48,237 nt of DNA from Cryomorphaceae bacterium. Its GTDB lineage: Bacteria; Bacteroidota; Bacteroidia; Flavobacteriales; Flavobacteriaceae. Made by a program: the position numbers and the translations under genes. Below, piece by piece: positions 12,086 through 23,784 of the stretch (positions are counted from its first letter, which is position 1; each line of letters opens with the position of its first letter). Under the pieces are notes generated by a model. It made no database searches, was not told the DNA's origin, and was given only the letters and a program-made list of their open reading frames with translations. The stretch is taken from the NCBI GenBank assembly GCA_018646865.1, contig JABGTW010000069.1, positions 1 through 48,237 on the forward strand. Reading direction: 5' to 3'.

Positions 12086-12445
12086 ATGACAAATACTAAA
12101 ACTTTTAGAAGAAATAGAATTAGACAAAGAATTAAGAAGGTGATTTCTGGTACCCCTGATCATCCAAGACTCTCTGTTTTTAGAAGTAATAAAGAAATAT
12201 ACTGTCAAGTAATTGACGATGTTAATGGAAAAACTCTTCTTCAAACATCTTCAAGAGATAAGGCGATTGTAGATCTTAAATTAAATACTAATGTTGAAAT
12301 TTCCTTTAATGTAGGAAAATTAATTGCTGAACAAGCTATTAAAAAAGGAATTGAAAAAATAAAATTTGATAGAGGTGGATACCTTTATCATGGTAGAGTT
12401 AAATCCTTGGCTGAAGGTGCAAGAGAAGGCGGACTTAAATTTTAA
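12086..12445 (+). CDS. rplR: 50S ribosomal protein L18
   Basis: [24 protein letters not shown]...[26 protein letters not shown]. Confidence 0.97.
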   Translation: MTNTKTFRRNRIRQRIKKVISGTPDHPRLSVFRSNKEIYCQVIDDVNGKTLLQTSSRDKAIVDLKLNTNVEISFNVGKLIAEQAIKKGIEKIKFDRGGYLYHGRVKSLAEGAREGGLKF

Positions 12446-12447
12446 AT

Positions 12448-12972
12448 ATGTATAAAAATTATAAAAATATTGAACTTGTTAAACCTGTTGGTTTAGACCT
12501 TAAAGATAAACTTGTTGGTATTCAAAGAGTAACTAAAGTAACTAAAGGTGGTAGGGCTTTTGGTTTTTCTGCTATAGTTATTGTTGGAGATGAAAACGGT
12601 GTAGTGGGCCATGGCCTAGGAAAAGCTAAAGAAGTTACAACTGCAATTTCAAAAGCTGTTGAAGATGCAAAGAAAAACTTGGTAAGAATACCAATTGAAA
12701 ATGGTACTCTTCCTCACGAACAAAAAGGTAAGTTTGGTGGCTCTAGAGTTTTTATAAAACCTGCTGCTCCTGGTACTGGAGTTATTGCAGGTGGTGCAGT
12801 TAGAACAGTTTTAGAGGCTGTTGGAATTCAAAATGTACTTTCAAAATCTCAAGGATCTTCAAATCCTCACAATGTTGTGAAAGCTACATTTGATGCATTA
12901 TTAAATTTAAGAAGTCCCTTAACAATTTCAAGACAAAGAGGGATTTCGCTAGATAAAGTTTTTAAAGGATGA
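12448..12972 (+). CDS. rpsE: 30S ribosomal protein S5
   Basis: [37 protein letters not shown]. Confidence 0.98.
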   Translation: MYKNYKNIELVKPVGLDLKDKLVGIQRVTKVTKGGRAFGFSAIVIVGDENGVVGHGLGKAKEVTTAISKAVEDAKKNLVRIPIENGTLPHEQKGKFGGSRVFIKPAAPGTGVIAGGAVRTVLEAVGIQNVLSKSQGSSNPHNVVKATFDALLNLRSPLTISRQRGISLDKVFKG

Positions 12973-13154
12973 GCAAAAAAATAAGAATAAAACAGGTAAG
13001 GAGTACGATCAAAAGAATAGAGTCTCAAAAAAGAACTCTTGAAGCTCTTGGTTTAAGAAAAATTGGAATGGAAGTTGAACATGAACTTACTTCTTCAATC
13101 AAGGGTATGGTTGATAAGGTAAGTCACCTTGTTGAAGTTAATTCTATAAAATAA
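12969..13154 (+). CDS. rpmD: 50S ribosomal protein L30
   Basis: [39 protein letters not shown] overlap with rpsE. Confidence 0.95.
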   Translation: MSKKIRIKQVRSTIKRIESQKRTLEALGLRKIGMEVEHELTSSIKGMVDKVSHLVEVNSIK

Positions 13155-13159
13155 TAATT

Positions 13160-13612
13160 ATGAGTTTAAATAATTTAAAACCTGCAAAAGGATCAAATAC
13201 AACCAGTGGTAAGAGACTTGGAAGAGGACAGGGTTCAGGTAAAGGAAAAACCTCAGGTAGAGGACATAATGGTGCGCAGTCTAGATCTGGTTATTCAAGA
13301 AAAATTGGTTTTGAAGGTGGACAAATGCCACTTCAAAGAAGGATACCTAAATTTGGTTTTAAAAATATTAATAGAATTGAATATAATACTATTAATATTG
13401 ATGACATTCAGACCCTTGTTGATGATAAAAAGATAAAGAAAGACTTAACTATCGAAAAAATGGTAGAGTTGAGACTTGTAAAAAAGGGAAGTCTTGTTAA
13501 AATTTTAGGTAGAGGTAAAATTGATGCTCCTGTTAACATAACAGCTAATAAATTTTCTGCTACTGCTGAAAAACTAATTGAAAAGGCCGGTGGTAAAATT
13601 ACTAAGATATAA
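13160..13612 (+). CDS. rplO: 50S ribosomal protein L15
   Basis: [48 protein letters not shown]. Confidence 0.98.
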   Translation: MSLNNLKPAKGSNTTSGKRLGRGQGSGKGKTSGRGHNGAQSRSGYSRKIGFEGGQMPLQRRIPKFGFKNINRIEYNTINIDDIQTLVDDKKIKKDLTIEKMVELRLVKKGSLVKILGRGKIDAPVNITANKFSATAEKLIEKAGGKITKI

Positions 13613-13614
13613 TA

Positions 13615-14967
13615 ATGAATAAGTTAGTAGACATAATAAAAAGTATATATAATATCAAAGAGTTAAGGGATAGGATTCTATTTACTCTTGGTCTTTTATT
13701 AGTCTACAGGCTTGGAGCTCAAGTTGTTCTTCCTGGTGTTGACTCACTTGCATTGTCTGATCTTTCTTCAAGATCTGATGGTGGAGGTCTTTTAGGTATT
13801 CTTAATGCCTTTACAGGTGGAGCCTTTGCAAATGCCTCTATTTTTGCTTTAGGAATTATGCCATACATATCAGCATCCATTGTAGTTCAGCTTATGGGAG
13901 TTGCACTTCCATATTTGCAAAAATTACAAAAAGAAGGAGAAAGTGGTAGGAAAAAGATTACTCAAATCACAAGATGGTTGACTATTTTTATTTGTACGGT
14001 TCAAGCTCCAGCATATCTTTATGGTTTAAGTGCTTTAGGTGTTCCTGATAGTGCCTTCATCTTCGGAAGAACTCCAATGTTTATTTTCACTTCAATTATA
14101 ATTCTTGTAACAGGATGTATTTTTGCAATGTGGCTTGGAGAAAAAATTACAGATAGAGGTATTGGTAATGGAATATCTCTTCTTATAACAGTTGGTATTG
14201 TTGCTTCTTTACCTCTTTCATTTACACAGAATTTAATTTCAAGGATATCTGAAAGTAATGGAGGTTTAATAATGGTAGTTATTGAGCTTGCTGTATGGCT
14301 TGTAATTATTTTATTAAGTATATTATTAGTCATGGCTGTAAGACAGATACCAGTTCAGTATGCAAGAAGAAATTCTGTTCCTGGATCTCAATCATCAGGA
14401 ATGGCTAAAAGACAATATATACCACTTAAGCTAAATGCATCAGGTGTTATGCCAATTATTTTTGCTCAAGCTCTAATGTTTGCACCTGCAACTATTGGAA
14501 GTGTTTTCGGAACATCATCAATTGGTCAATGGCTTCAAGCAAGTTTCTCTGATATTTTTGGATTATGGTATAATATTTTATTTGGGCTGTTAGTTGTAAT
14601 TTTTACTTTTTTCTACACGGCGATAACTGTTCCAACTAATAAAATGTCAGATGATTTAAAAAGAAGCGGTGGTTTTGTTCCAGGAATTAGACCTGGAAAT
14701 GAAACATCGGAATACCTTGATTCAGTAATGTCACATATAACTTTTCCTGGATCTTTATATCTAGCAGTAATTGCAGTTTTCCCAGCTATAGTTGTTCAAT
14801 TAATTGGTATGCAGCAAGGTTGGGCTCTCTTTTTTGGAGGTACTTCTCTTCTAATTATGGTAGGAGTAGCAATAGATACAATACAACAAGTAAATGCATA
14901 TTTACTTAATAATCATTATGATGGTCTTATGAAGTCAGGTTCAATGAGAAGTAAACCAACAATATAA
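13615..14967 (+). CDS. secY: Preprotein translocase subunit SecY
   Basis: Multi-TM 450 aa; GIMPYISASIVVQLM, GIGNGISLLI, PLKLNASGVMPIIFA, FVPGIRPGNETSEYL. Confidence 0.98.
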   Translation: MNKLVDIIKSIYNIKELRDRILFTLGLLLVYRLGAQVVLPGVDSLALSDLSSRSDGGGLLGILNAFTGGAFANASIFALGIMPYISASIVVQLMGVALPYLQKLQKEGESGRKKITQITRWLTIFICTVQAPAYLYGLSALGVPDSAFIFGRTPMFIFTSIIILVTGCIFAMWLGEKITDRGIGNGISLLITVGIVASLPLSFTQNLISRISESNGGLIMVVIELAVWLVIILLSILLVMAVRQIPVQYARRNSVPGSQSSGMAKRQYIPLKLNASGVMPIIFAQALMFAPATIGSVFGTSSIGQWLQASFSDIFGLWYNILFGLLVVIFTFFYTAITVPTNKMSDDLKRSGGFVPGIRPGNETSEYLDSVMSHITFPGSLYLAVIAVFPAIVVQLIGMQQGWALFFGGTSLLIMVGVAIDTIQQVNAYLLNNHYDGLMKSGSMRSKPTI

Positions 14968-15183
14968 ATGGCAAAGCAGAAATCAATAGAGCAGGAAGGT
15001 AAGATTATTGAAGCACTCTCAAATGCTATGTTTAGAGTTGAGCTAGAGAATGGACATGTTGTTACAGCTCATATATCAGGTAAGATGAGACTTCATTACA
15101 TTAAACTTTTACCTGGGGATAAAGTTAAATTAGAAATGAGTCCATATGATTTAACCAAAGCAAGAATAACATTTAGAATGTAA
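14968..15183 (+). CDS. infA: Translation initiation factor IF-1
   Basis: [53 protein letters not shown]; abuts the secY stop (TAAATG). Confidence 0.98.
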   Translation: MAKQKSIEQEGKIIEALSNAMFRVELENGHVVTAHISGKMRLHYIKLLPGDKVKLEMSPYDLTKARITFRM

Positions 15184-15194
15184 AACAAATCAAA

Positions 15195-15311
15195 ATGAAA
15201 GTTAAAGCATCAATAAAAAAAAGAAGTAGTGAATGTAAAATCGTCAGAAGAAAAGGACGATTATATGTCATTAACAAAAAAAATCCAAGGTTTAAACAAA
15301 GACAAGGTTAA
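15195..15311 (+). CDS. rpmJ: 50S ribosomal protein L36 (zinc-ligand-lacking form)
   Basis: 38-aa ORF absent from the ORF track: [38 protein letters not shown]. Confidence 0.95.
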   Translation: MKVKASIKKRSSECKIVRRKGRLYVINKKNPRFKQRQG

Positions 15312-15313
15312 TT

Positions 15314-15688
15314 ATGGCAAGAATTTCAGGAATTGATATACCAAAAGAAAAAAGAGGAGCTATCTCTTTGACGTACATATATGGTATTGGTAAAAGCTTA
15401 GCAATTACAATATTAGATAATGCAAAAGTAGATCCTAACAAAAAAGTTGCAGATTGGGATGATAAAGACATTGCTAGTATTAGGGATGTGGTTGGAAGTC
15501 TAACAATTGAAGGCGAGCTAAGATCGGAAACTCAATTGAATATTAAAAGATTAATGGACATTGGTAGTTATAGAGGTATAAGACATAGAACAGGTCTTCC
15601 TTTGAGAGGTCAAAGAACAAAAAATAATTCTAGAACCAGAAAGGGTAAAAGAAAAACTGTAGCTAACAAGAAAAAAGCGACTAAGTAA
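15314..15688 (+). CDS. rpsM: 30S ribosomal protein S13
   Basis: [29 protein letters not shown]...[28 protein letters not shown]. Confidence 0.98.
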   Translation: MARISGIDIPKEKRGAISLTYIYGIGKSLAITILDNAKVDPNKKVADWDDKDIASIRDVVGSLTIEGELRSETQLNIKRLMDIGSYRGIRHRTGLPLRGQRTKNNSRTRKGKRKTVANKKKATK

Positions 15689-15690
15689 TT

Positions 15691-16074
15691 ATGGCAAAAT
15701 CAACTAATAAAAAAAGAAAAGTAATTGTAGATTCAGTAGGTGAGGCTCATATTAATGCTTCATTTAACAATATAATTATATCATTAACAAATTTAAAAGG
15801 TGAAGTAATTTCATGGTCTTCTGCCGGAAAAATGGGCTTTAGAGGTTCCAAAAAGAACACTCCATTTGCTGCTCAAACCGCTGCTGAAGATTGTGCAAAG
15901 GTTGCTTTTGATGCTGGGCTAAGAAGAATTAAAGTTCTTGTAAAAGGACCAGGTAATGGTAGGGAATCAGCAATAAGAACACTTCACAATAATGGTCTAG
16001 AAGTTTCTGAGATTATTGATGTAACCCCAGTACCTCATAACGGATGTAGACCTCCTAAAAGAAGAAGAGTTTAA
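15691..16074 (+). CDS. rpsK: 30S ribosomal protein S11
   Basis: [46 protein letters not shown]. Confidence 0.98.
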   Translation: MAKSTNKKRKVIVDSVGEAHINASFNNIIISLTNLKGEVISWSSAGKMGFRGSKKNTPFAAQTAAEDCAKVAFDAGLRRIKVLVKGPGNGRESAIRTLHNNGLEVSEIIDVTPVPHNGCRPPKRRRV

Positions 16075-16089
16075 TTAATTAAAATATAA

Positions 16090-16695
16090 ATGGCAAGATA
16101 TACAGGACCAAAAACAAAAATCTCAAGAAAATTCGGTGAACCACTTTTTGGTGAAGATCGTACTTTAGAGAAAAAAAATTACCCTCCAGGTCAACATGGA
16201 AACAACAAGAGAAGGGCTAAAAAGTCTGAATATGCTGTTCAATTAATGGAGAAACAGAAAGCCAAGTATACTTATGGAATTCTTGAAAAGCAGTTTAGAA
16301 ATATATATGATAAAGCCAACAGCGGTAAAGGTATTACAGGTGAATTATTACTTCAGCTTTGTGAATCTAGACTAGATAATGTTGTATTTAGAATGGGTAT
16401 TTCAAAAACAAGAGATGGAGCAAGACAATTAGTTTCTCACAAACATGTGACTGTTAATGGCTCAATTGTAAATATTCCATCTTATACCCTTAGACCAGGT
16501 GATAAGGTTTCTATTAGGGAAAAATCAAAATCATTAAAGGCTATTGAGAGCTCTCTTATGGAAAATAGCTCTGAATATGATTGGATCAAGTTTAATAGAG
16601 AAAGACTTGAAGGAGAGTTTGTTACAGTTCCAGAAAGAGAGCAGATTCCAGAAAACATTAAAGAACAATTAATCGTTGAATTATACTCAAAATAA
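16090..16695 (+). CDS. rpsD: 30S ribosomal protein S4
   Basis: [21 protein letters not shown]...[31 protein letters not shown]. Confidence 0.98.
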   Translation: MARYTGPKTKISRKFGEPLFGEDRTLEKKNYPPGQHGNNKRRAKKSEYAVQLMEKQKAKYTYGILEKQFRNIYDKANSGKGITGELLLQLCESRLDNVVFRMGISKTRDGARQLVSHKHVTVNGSIVNIPSYTLRPGDKVSIREKSKSLKAIESSLMENSSEYDWIKFNRERLEGEFVTVPEREQIPENIKEQLIVELYSK

Positions 16696-16700
16696 AAAAT

Positions 16701-17693
16701 ATGGCAATTTTAAACTTTCAAAAACCAGATAAAGTAATCATGATAGATTCTACGGAATCTCATGGTAAATTTGAATTTAGACCACTTGAACCAGGATATG
16801 GTTTAACTATTGGTAATGCTCTTCGTAGAGTTTTGTTATCATCTTTAGAAGGTTATGCCTTTACTTCTGTGAAAATAGAAGGTGTAGACCATGAATTTTC
16901 TACTATAGAAGGTGTTGTTGAGGATGTGACAGAAATCATTCTTAATATCAAGCAAATTAGATTGAAAAGACAAATTGATGATGTTGAAAACGAAAAAATA
17001 AATGTTATTGTAGGTAACCAAAAAGTATTAAAAGCTTCAGACCTTCAAAAGTTTATTTCTGGTTTTCAAATCTTAAATCCAGATCTAGTTATCTGTAGTT
17101 TAGAAAAAAATGTTAAACTTTCTATTGAACTGAATATTGAAAAAGGAAGGGGATATGTTCCTGCCGAAGAAAATAAAAAACAAAGTGAATCTATAGGAGT
17201 AATTGCAATTGATTCTATCTATACTCCAATTAAGAATGTTAAGTACGATATTGAGAATTATAGAGTTGAACAAAAGACTGATTATGAAAAATTAGTTTTT
17301 GAGATTGTAACTGATGGTTCTATACATCCAAAAGATGCTCTTACTGAAGCGGCTAAAATCTTAATACACCATTTCATGTTATTCTCAGACGAGTTAATAA
17401 CTTTGGAAGCAGACGAAATTGCTCAATCTGAAACTTATGATGAAGAATCTCTTCACATGAGACAGCTACTTAAAACTAAACTTATAGATATGGATTTATC
17501 TGTAAGAGCATTAAATTGTCTTAAGGCTGCAGAGGTAGATACTTTAGGTGATCTTGTATCATTTAATAAAAATGATTTAATGAAGTTTAGAAACTTTGGT
17601 AGAAAATCTTTAACAGAATTAGAAGAATTGGTTATACTTAAAGGTCTTTCTTTCGGAATGGATCTTTCAAAATATAAATTAGATAAAGATTAA
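16701..17693 (+). CDS. rpoA: DNA-directed RNA polymerase subunit alpha
   Basis: [30 protein letters not shown]...[13 protein letters not shown]. Confidence 0.98.
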   Translation: MAILNFQKPDKVIMIDSTESHGKFEFRPLEPGYGLTIGNALRRVLLSSLEGYAFTSVKIEGVDHEFSTIEGVVEDVTEIILNIKQIRLKRQIDDVENEKINVIVGNQKVLKASDLQKFISGFQILNPDLVICSLEKNVKLSIELNIEKGRGYVPAEENKKQSESIGVIAIDSIYTPIKNVKYDIENYRVEQKTDYEKLVFEIVTDGSIHPKDALTEAAKILIHHFMLFSDELITLEADEIAQSETYDEESLHMRQLLKTKLIDMDLSVRALNCLKAAEVDTLGDLVSFNKNDLMKFRNFGRKSLTELEELVILKGLSFGMDLSKYKLDKD

Positions 17694-17703
17694 ATTTTAA
17701 ATA

Positions 17704-18129
17704 ATGAGACACGGTAAGAAAAATATTAAACTTGGTAGAAAAACTGCTCATAGAAAAGCAATGCTTGCTAACATGGCTATTTCTTTATTACAGCACAAAA
17801 GAATTACAACTAGTTCTACAAAAGCTAAGGCTTTAAAAATATTTATTGAGCCATTAATTACCAAGTCTAAGAATGACAATGTTCATAATAGAAGATTATG
17901 TTTTAGTAAGCTAAGAAACAAAGTAGGTGTTCAGATTTTATTTGATGAAATTTCAAAAAAAATTGCTGATAGGCCAGGTGGTTATACAAGAATTATCAAG
18001 TTAGGTAATAGATTGGGTGATAATGCATCTATGGCAATGATTGAATTAGTTGACTTTAATAATATATATAACAACACCTCTTCGTCTAAAACAATTGATG
18101 AGCCAGTTGTAGAGTCCAGCGCTGAATAG
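17704..18129 (+). CDS. rplQ: 50S ribosomal protein L17
   Basis: [37 protein letters not shown]...[27 protein letters not shown]. Confidence 0.98.
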   Translation: MRHGKKNIKLGRKTAHRKAMLANMAISLLQHKRITTSSTKAKALKIFIEPLITKSKNDNVHNRRLCFSKLRNKVGVQILFDEISKKIADRPGGYTRIIKLGNRLGDNASMAMIELVDFNNIYNNTSSSKTIDEPVVESSAE

Positions 18130-18151
18130 TCGCTTTGAAAAAGTAATTAAC

Positions 18152-18185
18152 AAAAGGATATATGTTTTTCATATATCCTTTTTTT
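18152..18185 (+). terminator. Rho-independent terminator of the ribosomal super-operon
   Basis: AAAAGGATATATG-TTTTT-CATATATCCTTTT perfect 13-bp stem followed by a T run. Confidence 0.9.
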
Positions 18186-18205
18186 GTTTAATTTTACTTT
18201 CCGAA

Positions 18206-19297
18206 ATGTCCAACGAAAAAAGAAAAAAAGGTCTTGTACTATTAGCTGATGGTACCACTTTTTATGGTCGTTCTGCTGGTATCGAAGGTACTTCATATGG
18301 TGAAATTTGTTTTAATACAGGTGTAACCGGTTATCAAGAAATATTTACTGATCCTTCTTACTTTGGACAAATTATGGTCACTACTACTTCTCATATTGGT
18401 AATTATGGGATTAAGATGTCTGAATCTCAATCTCAAAAAATCTTTATTAGTGGGCTAATATGCAAAACCTTTAGCTCATTAAATTCTAGATCTAATTCTA
18501 AATCATTAAAAAAATGGTTTGAATCAAATAAGCTAGTTACTTTAAGCGAGGTTGATACTAGAGCACTAGTAAGATATATTAGAGACAATGGTGCTATGAA
18601 TGCTGCAATTACTACAGAAGTTGATAAAATTGATGATATCCAAAAAAAATTAAAAGACTTTCCAATTATGGATGGTTTAGAACTTGCTTCAAAGGTTTCA
18701 ACTACGAAGCCTTATGAATATGGTAATAGTAATTCAAAAATAAGATTAGCTATAATTGATTTGGGTATAAAGAAAAATATTCTTGATAATTTCTCCAGAA
18801 GAGATATTTTCATCAAGGTTTTTCCTTTTGATACTGATTTTGAGGAAATGATAAAATTTAAACCAAATGGCTTTTTTCTTTCAAATGGACCAGGAGATCC
18901 TAAGCCTTTAACCAAGGTAATTAATACTACAAAAAAAATATTAGATAAAGACTATCCACTATTTGGAATATGTTTAGGTCATCAGGTTATAGCTCTTGCT
19001 AATGGAATTAAAACCTATAAAATGTTTAATGGTCATAGAGGTATAAACCATCCTGTTATAAATTTAAATACAGGAAAAGGTGAAATAACATCTCAAAACC
19101 ATGGTTTTGCTGTTGATTACGATACTGCGATATCAAATAAAGCTGTAAAAATATCACATAAACATCTAAATGATCAAACAGTTGCAGGTCTAGAAATAGA
19201 TGGAAAAAAATGTTTTTCTGTTCAATACCACCCTGAGGCAGGACCAGGTCCTAATGATGGAAATTATCTTTTTGATCAATTTTTATCTAAACTTTAA
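18206..19297 (+). CDS. carA: Carbamoyl-phosphate synthase small subunit
   Basis: [69 protein letters not shown]. Confidence 0.97.
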   Translation: MSNEKRKKGLVLLADGTTFYGRSAGIEGTSYGEICFNTGVTGYQEIFTDPSYFGQIMVTTTSHIGNYGIKMSESQSQKIFISGLICKTFSSLNSRSNSKSLKKWFESNKLVTLSEVDTRALVRYIRDNGAMNAAITTEVDKIDDIQKKLKDFPIMDGLELASKVSTTKPYEYGNSNSKIRLAIIDLGIKKNILDNFSRRDIFIKVFPFDTDFEEMIKFKPNGFFLSNGPGDPKPLTKVINTTKKILDKDYPLFGICLGHQVIALANGIKTYKMFNGHRGINHPVINLNTGKGEITSQNHGFAVDYDTAISNKAVKISHKHLNDQTVAGLEIDGKKCFSVQYHPEAGPGPNDGNYLFDQFLSKL

Positions 19298-19301
19298 AAA
19301 T

Positions 19302-20594
19302 ATGACTAAAATAAAAACTATTGTTGCTAGACAAATATTCGATTCAAGAGGTAATCCTACTGTTGAAACTGACGTTATAACTACAAATGGTATAATGGGT
19401 AGGGCTGCCGTTCCATCAGGAGCATCTACAGGTCAACATGAGGCTGTTGAACTTAGAGATGGGACAAAAAATTATATGGGAAAGTCTGTTTATAAAGCTG
19501 TTAAAAATGTGAATGATATAATTTTTAAAGAACTAGAAAATTTATCTGTTTTTGACCAATCTTTAATAGATTCAACGATGATAAATTTAGATAATACTCC
19601 AAACAAATCTAAACTTGGTGCTAATGCTATATTATCAGTATCATTAGCTGTTTCTAAAGCTGCAGCATTAGAAAAAAACATTCCACTTTTTAAGTATCTA
19701 GGCAATGAAAATTCAAATGTTCTTCCTGTTCCTTTAATGAACATAATTAATGGTGGCAGTCATTCTGACTCCCCAATTTCTTTTCAGGAATTTATGATTG
19801 TACCAGTTGGTGCTTCTAGCTTTAGTCATGCTCTACAAATCGGTAACGAGGTGTTTCATAATTTAAAATCTATACTTAAATCTCGAGGTCTTTCAACTGC
19901 TGTTGGTGATGAGGGAGGATTTGCTCCAGATTTAGATGGTACAGAAGATGCTATTAACACGATAATCAATGCAGTTGAAAAAGCAGGATACCAGATGAAA
20001 AAAGATGTTATGATTGCTTTAGATTGTGCTGCATCTGAATTTTATAAAGATAATCTTTATGATTATTCAATATTTGAAAAGAACAACACTACTCGATTAA
20101 CTTCTGCTCAACAAGTTGATTTTTTGGTTGATCTTTGTGATAAATTTCCTATAATTTCAATTGAAGATGGAATGGATGAAGACGATTGGGATGGTTGGAA
20201 GCTTTTAACAGATAAGATAGGTGATAAAGTTCAATTAGTTGGTGATGATCTTTTTGTTACTGATATTTCTAGATTATCAAAAGGGATCAATGAAAGAATA
20301 GCTAATTCCATTCTGATTAAGTTCAATCAAGTTGGATCATTAACTGAAACAATTTCATCAATAAATCTAGCTGCTGAAAACAACTTTACTTCAGTTATTT
20401 CTCATAGATCAGGAGAAACAGAGGATTCTACAATTGCAGATTTATGTGTAGCTTTTAATACAGGTCAAATAAAAACAGGGTCAATGTCTAGGAGTGATAG
20501 AATGTCTAAGTATAATCAATTACTCAGAATTGAAGAGGAGCTAGGAGATAAATCTACATATCTTGGAAAAAGCGCCTTTAACTTGAACCTTTAG
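19302..20594 (+). CDS. eno: Enolase
   Basis: [48 protein letters not shown]; start at the ATG after carA rather than the ORF-track start at 19200. Confidence 0.98.
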   Translation: MTKIKTIVARQIFDSRGNPTVETDVITTNGIMGRAAVPSGASTGQHEAVELRDGTKNYMGKSVYKAVKNVNDIIFKELENLSVFDQSLIDSTMINLDNTPNKSKLGANAILSVSLAVSKAAALEKNIPLFKYLGNENSNVLPVPLMNIINGGSHSDSPISFQEFMIVPVGASSFSHALQIGNEVFHNLKSILKSRGLSTAVGDEGGFAPDLDGTEDAINTIINAVEKAGYQMKKDVMIALDCAASEFYKDNLYDYSIFEKNNTTRLTSAQQVDFLVDLCDKFPIISIEDGMDEDDWDGWKLLTDKIGDKVQLVGDDLFVTDISRLSKGINERIANSILIKFNQVGSLTETISSINLAAENNFTSVISHRSGETEDSTIADLCVAFNTGQIKTGSMSRSDRMSKYNQLLRIEEELGDKSTYLGKSAFNLNL

Positions 20595-20637
20595 AAATTT
20601 AAATTTTATTTAATTTTTTTCTTAACTGCAGGTAATC

Positions 20638-20645
20638 TAAATTTG
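20638..20645 (+). promoter_or_regulatory. -7 element TAAATTTG upstream of gltA
   Basis: TAnnTTTG match 16 nt before the gltA ATG. Confidence 0.5.
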
Positions 20646-20661
20646 TATAAACACTTTATAG

Positions 20662-21957
20662 ATGGATAAATCTGCAAAAATTGAATTTAACGGCAAGTCT
20701 TATACCTTTCCTGTAATAACTGGCTCAGAGAATGAAGAAGCAATTGATATTAAGAATTTAAGATCTGAAGTAGGTCTTATTACTTATGACCCTGGCTACA
20801 AGAATACTGGTCATTGTATCAGTAATATAACATATCTTGATGGTGAAAATGGAATATTAAGATATAGAGGTTATTCAGTTGATGAATTATGTCAGAAAAA
20901 ATCATTTCTGGAGGTAACATATTTGTTGATTTTTGGTGACCTACCGTCTCAAGTTCAAATTGATAAATTTCAAAATGATATAAGAGAAGAATCACTTGTT
21001 GATGAAGATTTAAAACAAATCTTTAAGAGTTTTCCAAAATCAGCACATCCAATGGGTATTTTATCATCTTTAACATCTGCTCTTATAGCTTTTAATCCTC
21101 AAAATGAAACAAAGATTTCTTTGAAAGATGAAGATGATGTTTCTATAGATGATAAAATGTATTTATCTACGGTACGACTTCTCGCAAAGTTTCCAATTAT
21201 GTCTTCTTGGACATTGAGAAAGATAAAAGGGTTACCATTAAATTACAGTGATAATAAACTTTCCTATACTGAAAATATTGCATACATGATGTTTGCTAAA
21301 CCTAATCAAGAGTATGTTCAAAACGATATTATAGTTAATGCACTTAATACTCTTTTAATACTTCATGCTGATCATGAACAAAACTGTTCTACATCAACTG
21401 TAAGAATAGTTGGATCATCATATGCTGGTTTATATGCCTCTATCTCAGCTGGAATATCAGCTTTATGGGGTAGACTTCATGGTGGTGCAAATCAGGCTGT
21501 TATTGAGATGCTAGAGCTTATAAAAAATGACAATTCAGATATTGATAAATATCTGAACAAGGCTAAAGATAAATCTGATCCTTTCAGATTAATGGGATTT
21601 GGCCATAGAGTTTATAAAAACTTTGATCCAAGAGCAAAAATTATTAAAAAAGCAGCTGACCAAGTTTTAAATGATTTAGGAATCGAAGATCCAGTTCTTG
21701 ATATTGCTAAATCAATTGAAGAAAAGGCTTTAAATGACGAATATTTTATTCAAAAAAAATTATATCCAAATGTTGACTTCTACTCAGGTATTATATATAG
21801 AGCTTTAGGCATTCCTACGGATATGTTTACTGTAATGTTTGCTCTAGGAAGAATACCAGGTTGGATAGCTCAGTGGAAAGAAATGAGAGAATCAAATAAT
21901 CCAATTGGTAGACCAAGACAAGTTTATAACGGTCCAACTCATAGAACAATTTCATAA
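20662..21957 (+). CDS. gltA: Citrate synthase
   Basis: LHADHEQNCSTSTVRIVGSSYAGLYASISAGISALWGRLHGGANQAV, MGFGHRVYKNFDPRA, IPGWIAQWKEM. Confidence 0.97.
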   Translation: MDKSAKIEFNGKSYTFPVITGSENEEAIDIKNLRSEVGLITYDPGYKNTGHCISNITYLDGENGILRYRGYSVDELCQKKSFLEVTYLLIFGDLPSQVQIDKFQNDIREESLVDEDLKQIFKSFPKSAHPMGILSSLTSALIAFNPQNETKISLKDEDDVSIDDKMYLSTVRLLAKFPIMSSWTLRKIKGLPLNYSDNKLSYTENIAYMMFAKPNQEYVQNDIIVNALNTLLILHADHEQNCSTSTVRIVGSSYAGLYASISAGISALWGRLHGGANQAVIEMLELIKNDNSDIDKYLNKAKDKSDPFRLMGFGHRVYKNFDPRAKIIKKAADQVLNDLGIEDPVLDIAKSIEEKALNDEYFIQKKLYPNVDFYSGIIYRALGIPTDMFTVMFALGRIPGWIAQWKEMRESNNPIGRPRQVYNGPTHRTIS

Positions 21958-21965
21958 AATACCAG

Positions 21966-23738
21966 ATGGAAATCAAATCAGAGATTTCAAACTTAACTTC
22001 TAATTTTTTAAATAAAAATTATGATATTAAAGTTGAAGAAATTGAAATCCAAAATACTAAAAAAGACTTTGATGGGGACATTACCATAGTCCTGTTTCCT
22101 TTTTTTAAGTTGATCAGTAAAGATCAAATTTCAGAATTTGGAAAATCTCTTGGTGAAAGTTTAATTAAAAGTTCAATTAATCTTATTAACTTCAATATAG
22201 TAGGTGGGTTTTTAAATCTTACAGTTTCTGATATATACTATCTTGATTTTTTAGACACTATTAAAGATGATTTAAATTTTGGAAAAATTGAAAGTACAAA
22301 TGAAACTTATATTGTTGAGTTTTCATCACCGAACACTAATAAACCTCTTCATTTAGGTCATATAAGGAATAATCTATTAGGTTACTCTATCTCTAAAATT
22401 CTGGAAGCTAATGGAAAGAAAGTTCAAAAAGTTCAAATAATTAATGACCGTGGTATTCATATATGTAAATCTATGGTTGCATGGAAACAATTTGCCAAAG
22501 GAGCTAACCCTGAATCAAAAAAAATTAAAGGAGATAAATTTGTTGGTGATTACTATATAATGTTTGATAAGGTTCATAAAGATCAAATGAACGAACTTAT
22601 TAATTCTGGTATTGATAAGGATATTGCTGCAGAAAATACAGAGATAATGAAAGCTGCAAAAGAAGAGCTAATGAATTGGGAGAAAAACAATAAAGAAACT
22701 AGGCAAATTTGGAAAATGATGAATGATTGGGTTTATGATGGGTTCGATAAAACATATGATTTGTTGGGAGTATCTTTTGATAAAAACTATTATGAAAGTG
22801 AAACTTATCTCTTAGGTAAGAATATAATGGAGGAAGGACTTAAAAAAAATGTACTGTATAAAAGAGAAGATTCATCAGTTTGGATAAATCTTGATAATGA
22901 AGGACTTGATGAAAAACTTTTATTGAGATCTGATGGTACATCTGTATATATGACTCAAGATCTAGGTACTGCAGTTCAAAGAATAGCTGATAATTCTAAT
23001 GTTAGGGGAATGATATACACTGTGGGTAATGAACAAGATTATCATTTTAAAGTACTTTTTAAAATATTAAAGAAATTAGGGTATGATTGGGCTGAAAATT
23101 TATTTCATTTAAGCTATGGTATGGTAGATCTTCCATCAGGTAAGATGAAGAGTAGGGAGGGTACTGTTGTAGATGCAGATGATTTGATTTATGATCTCAT
23201 TGATACTGTTAAAAAAACTACTGAGAGTTTAGATAAGTATAAATCAAATAATGAAAGTTTAGATTTTGATGAATATAAGAAGATAGCTCTAGGTGCTCTT
23301 AAATATTATATTTTAAAAGTTGACCCGAAGAAGAACATTCTATTTAATCCTGAAGAATCAATTGATTTAAGTGGAAATACAGGGCCATTTATTCAGTATG
23401 CTTATGTAAGAATTCAATCAATATTAAAAAAAGTTAATAAAGATATTTTAATTGACAAGAATTATCAGCTTAATGATAAAGAGAAAGAAGTTCTTAAGAT
23501 AATATATGAATTTCCTTCAGTTATAATTAGTTCATATAAAGACCTTTCACCTGCACTTATTGCTAATTATCTATATGAATTAGTAAAAAACTATAATTCA
23601 CTTTATCAAAATCATCATATATTAAATTCCAAGACAAAAGAGTCTACTTCAGTACGTATATTGATTTCGATTAAAGTAAGTCATATTATAGAATCTGGTA
23701 GTAATCTTCTAGGTATAGATTTACCAAATAGGATGTAA
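21966..23738 (+). CDS. argS: Arginyl-tRNA synthetase
   Basis: VEFSSPNTNKPLHLGHIRNNLLG, GMVDLPSGKMKSREGTVV, TGPFIQYAYVRIQSI. Confidence 0.97.
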   Translation: MEIKSEISNLTSNFLNKNYDIKVEEIEIQNTKKDFDGDITIVLFPFFKLISKDQISEFGKSLGESLIKSSINLINFNIVGGFLNLTVSDIYYLDFLDTIKDDLNFGKIESTNETYIVEFSSPNTNKPLHLGHIRNNLLGYSISKILEANGKKVQKVQIINDRGIHICKSMVAWKQFAKGANPESKKIKGDKFVGDYYIMFDKVHKDQMNELINSGIDKDIAAENTEIMKAAKEELMNWEKNNKETRQIWKMMNDWVYDGFDKTYDLLGVSFDKNYYESETYLLGKNIMEEGLKKNVLYKREDSSVWINLDNEGLDEKLLLRSDGTSVYMTQDLGTAVQRIADNSNVRGMIYTVGNEQDYHFKVLFKILKKLGYDWAENLFHLSYGMVDLPSGKMKSREGTVVDADDLIYDLIDTVKKTTESLDKYKSNNESLDFDEYKKIALGALKYYILKVDPKKNILFNPEESIDLSGNTGPFIQYAYVRIQSILKKVNKDILIDKNYQLNDKEKEVLKIIYEFPSVIISSYKDLSPALIANYLYELVKNYNSLYQNHHILNSKTKESTSVRILISIKVSHIIESGSNLLGIDLPNRM

Positions 23739-23739
23739 A

Positions 23740-23765
23740 AAAAAGTCACCCTAAGGTGACTTTTT
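23740..23765. terminator. Bidirectional hairpin terminator between argS and the convergent rhodopsin-like ORF
   Basis: AAAAAGTCACC-CTAA-GGTGACTTTTT: perfect 11-bp stem with A and T tracts on both sides. Confidence 0.9.
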
Positions 23766-23784
23766 AAGTTGTCTGTGTATAAAA

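Noticed and set aside
19200-19301. 34-aa N-terminal extension of enolase overlapping carA
   Set aside because: Enolase begins at [19 protein letters not shown] (19302); the extension is out-of-frame carA sequence
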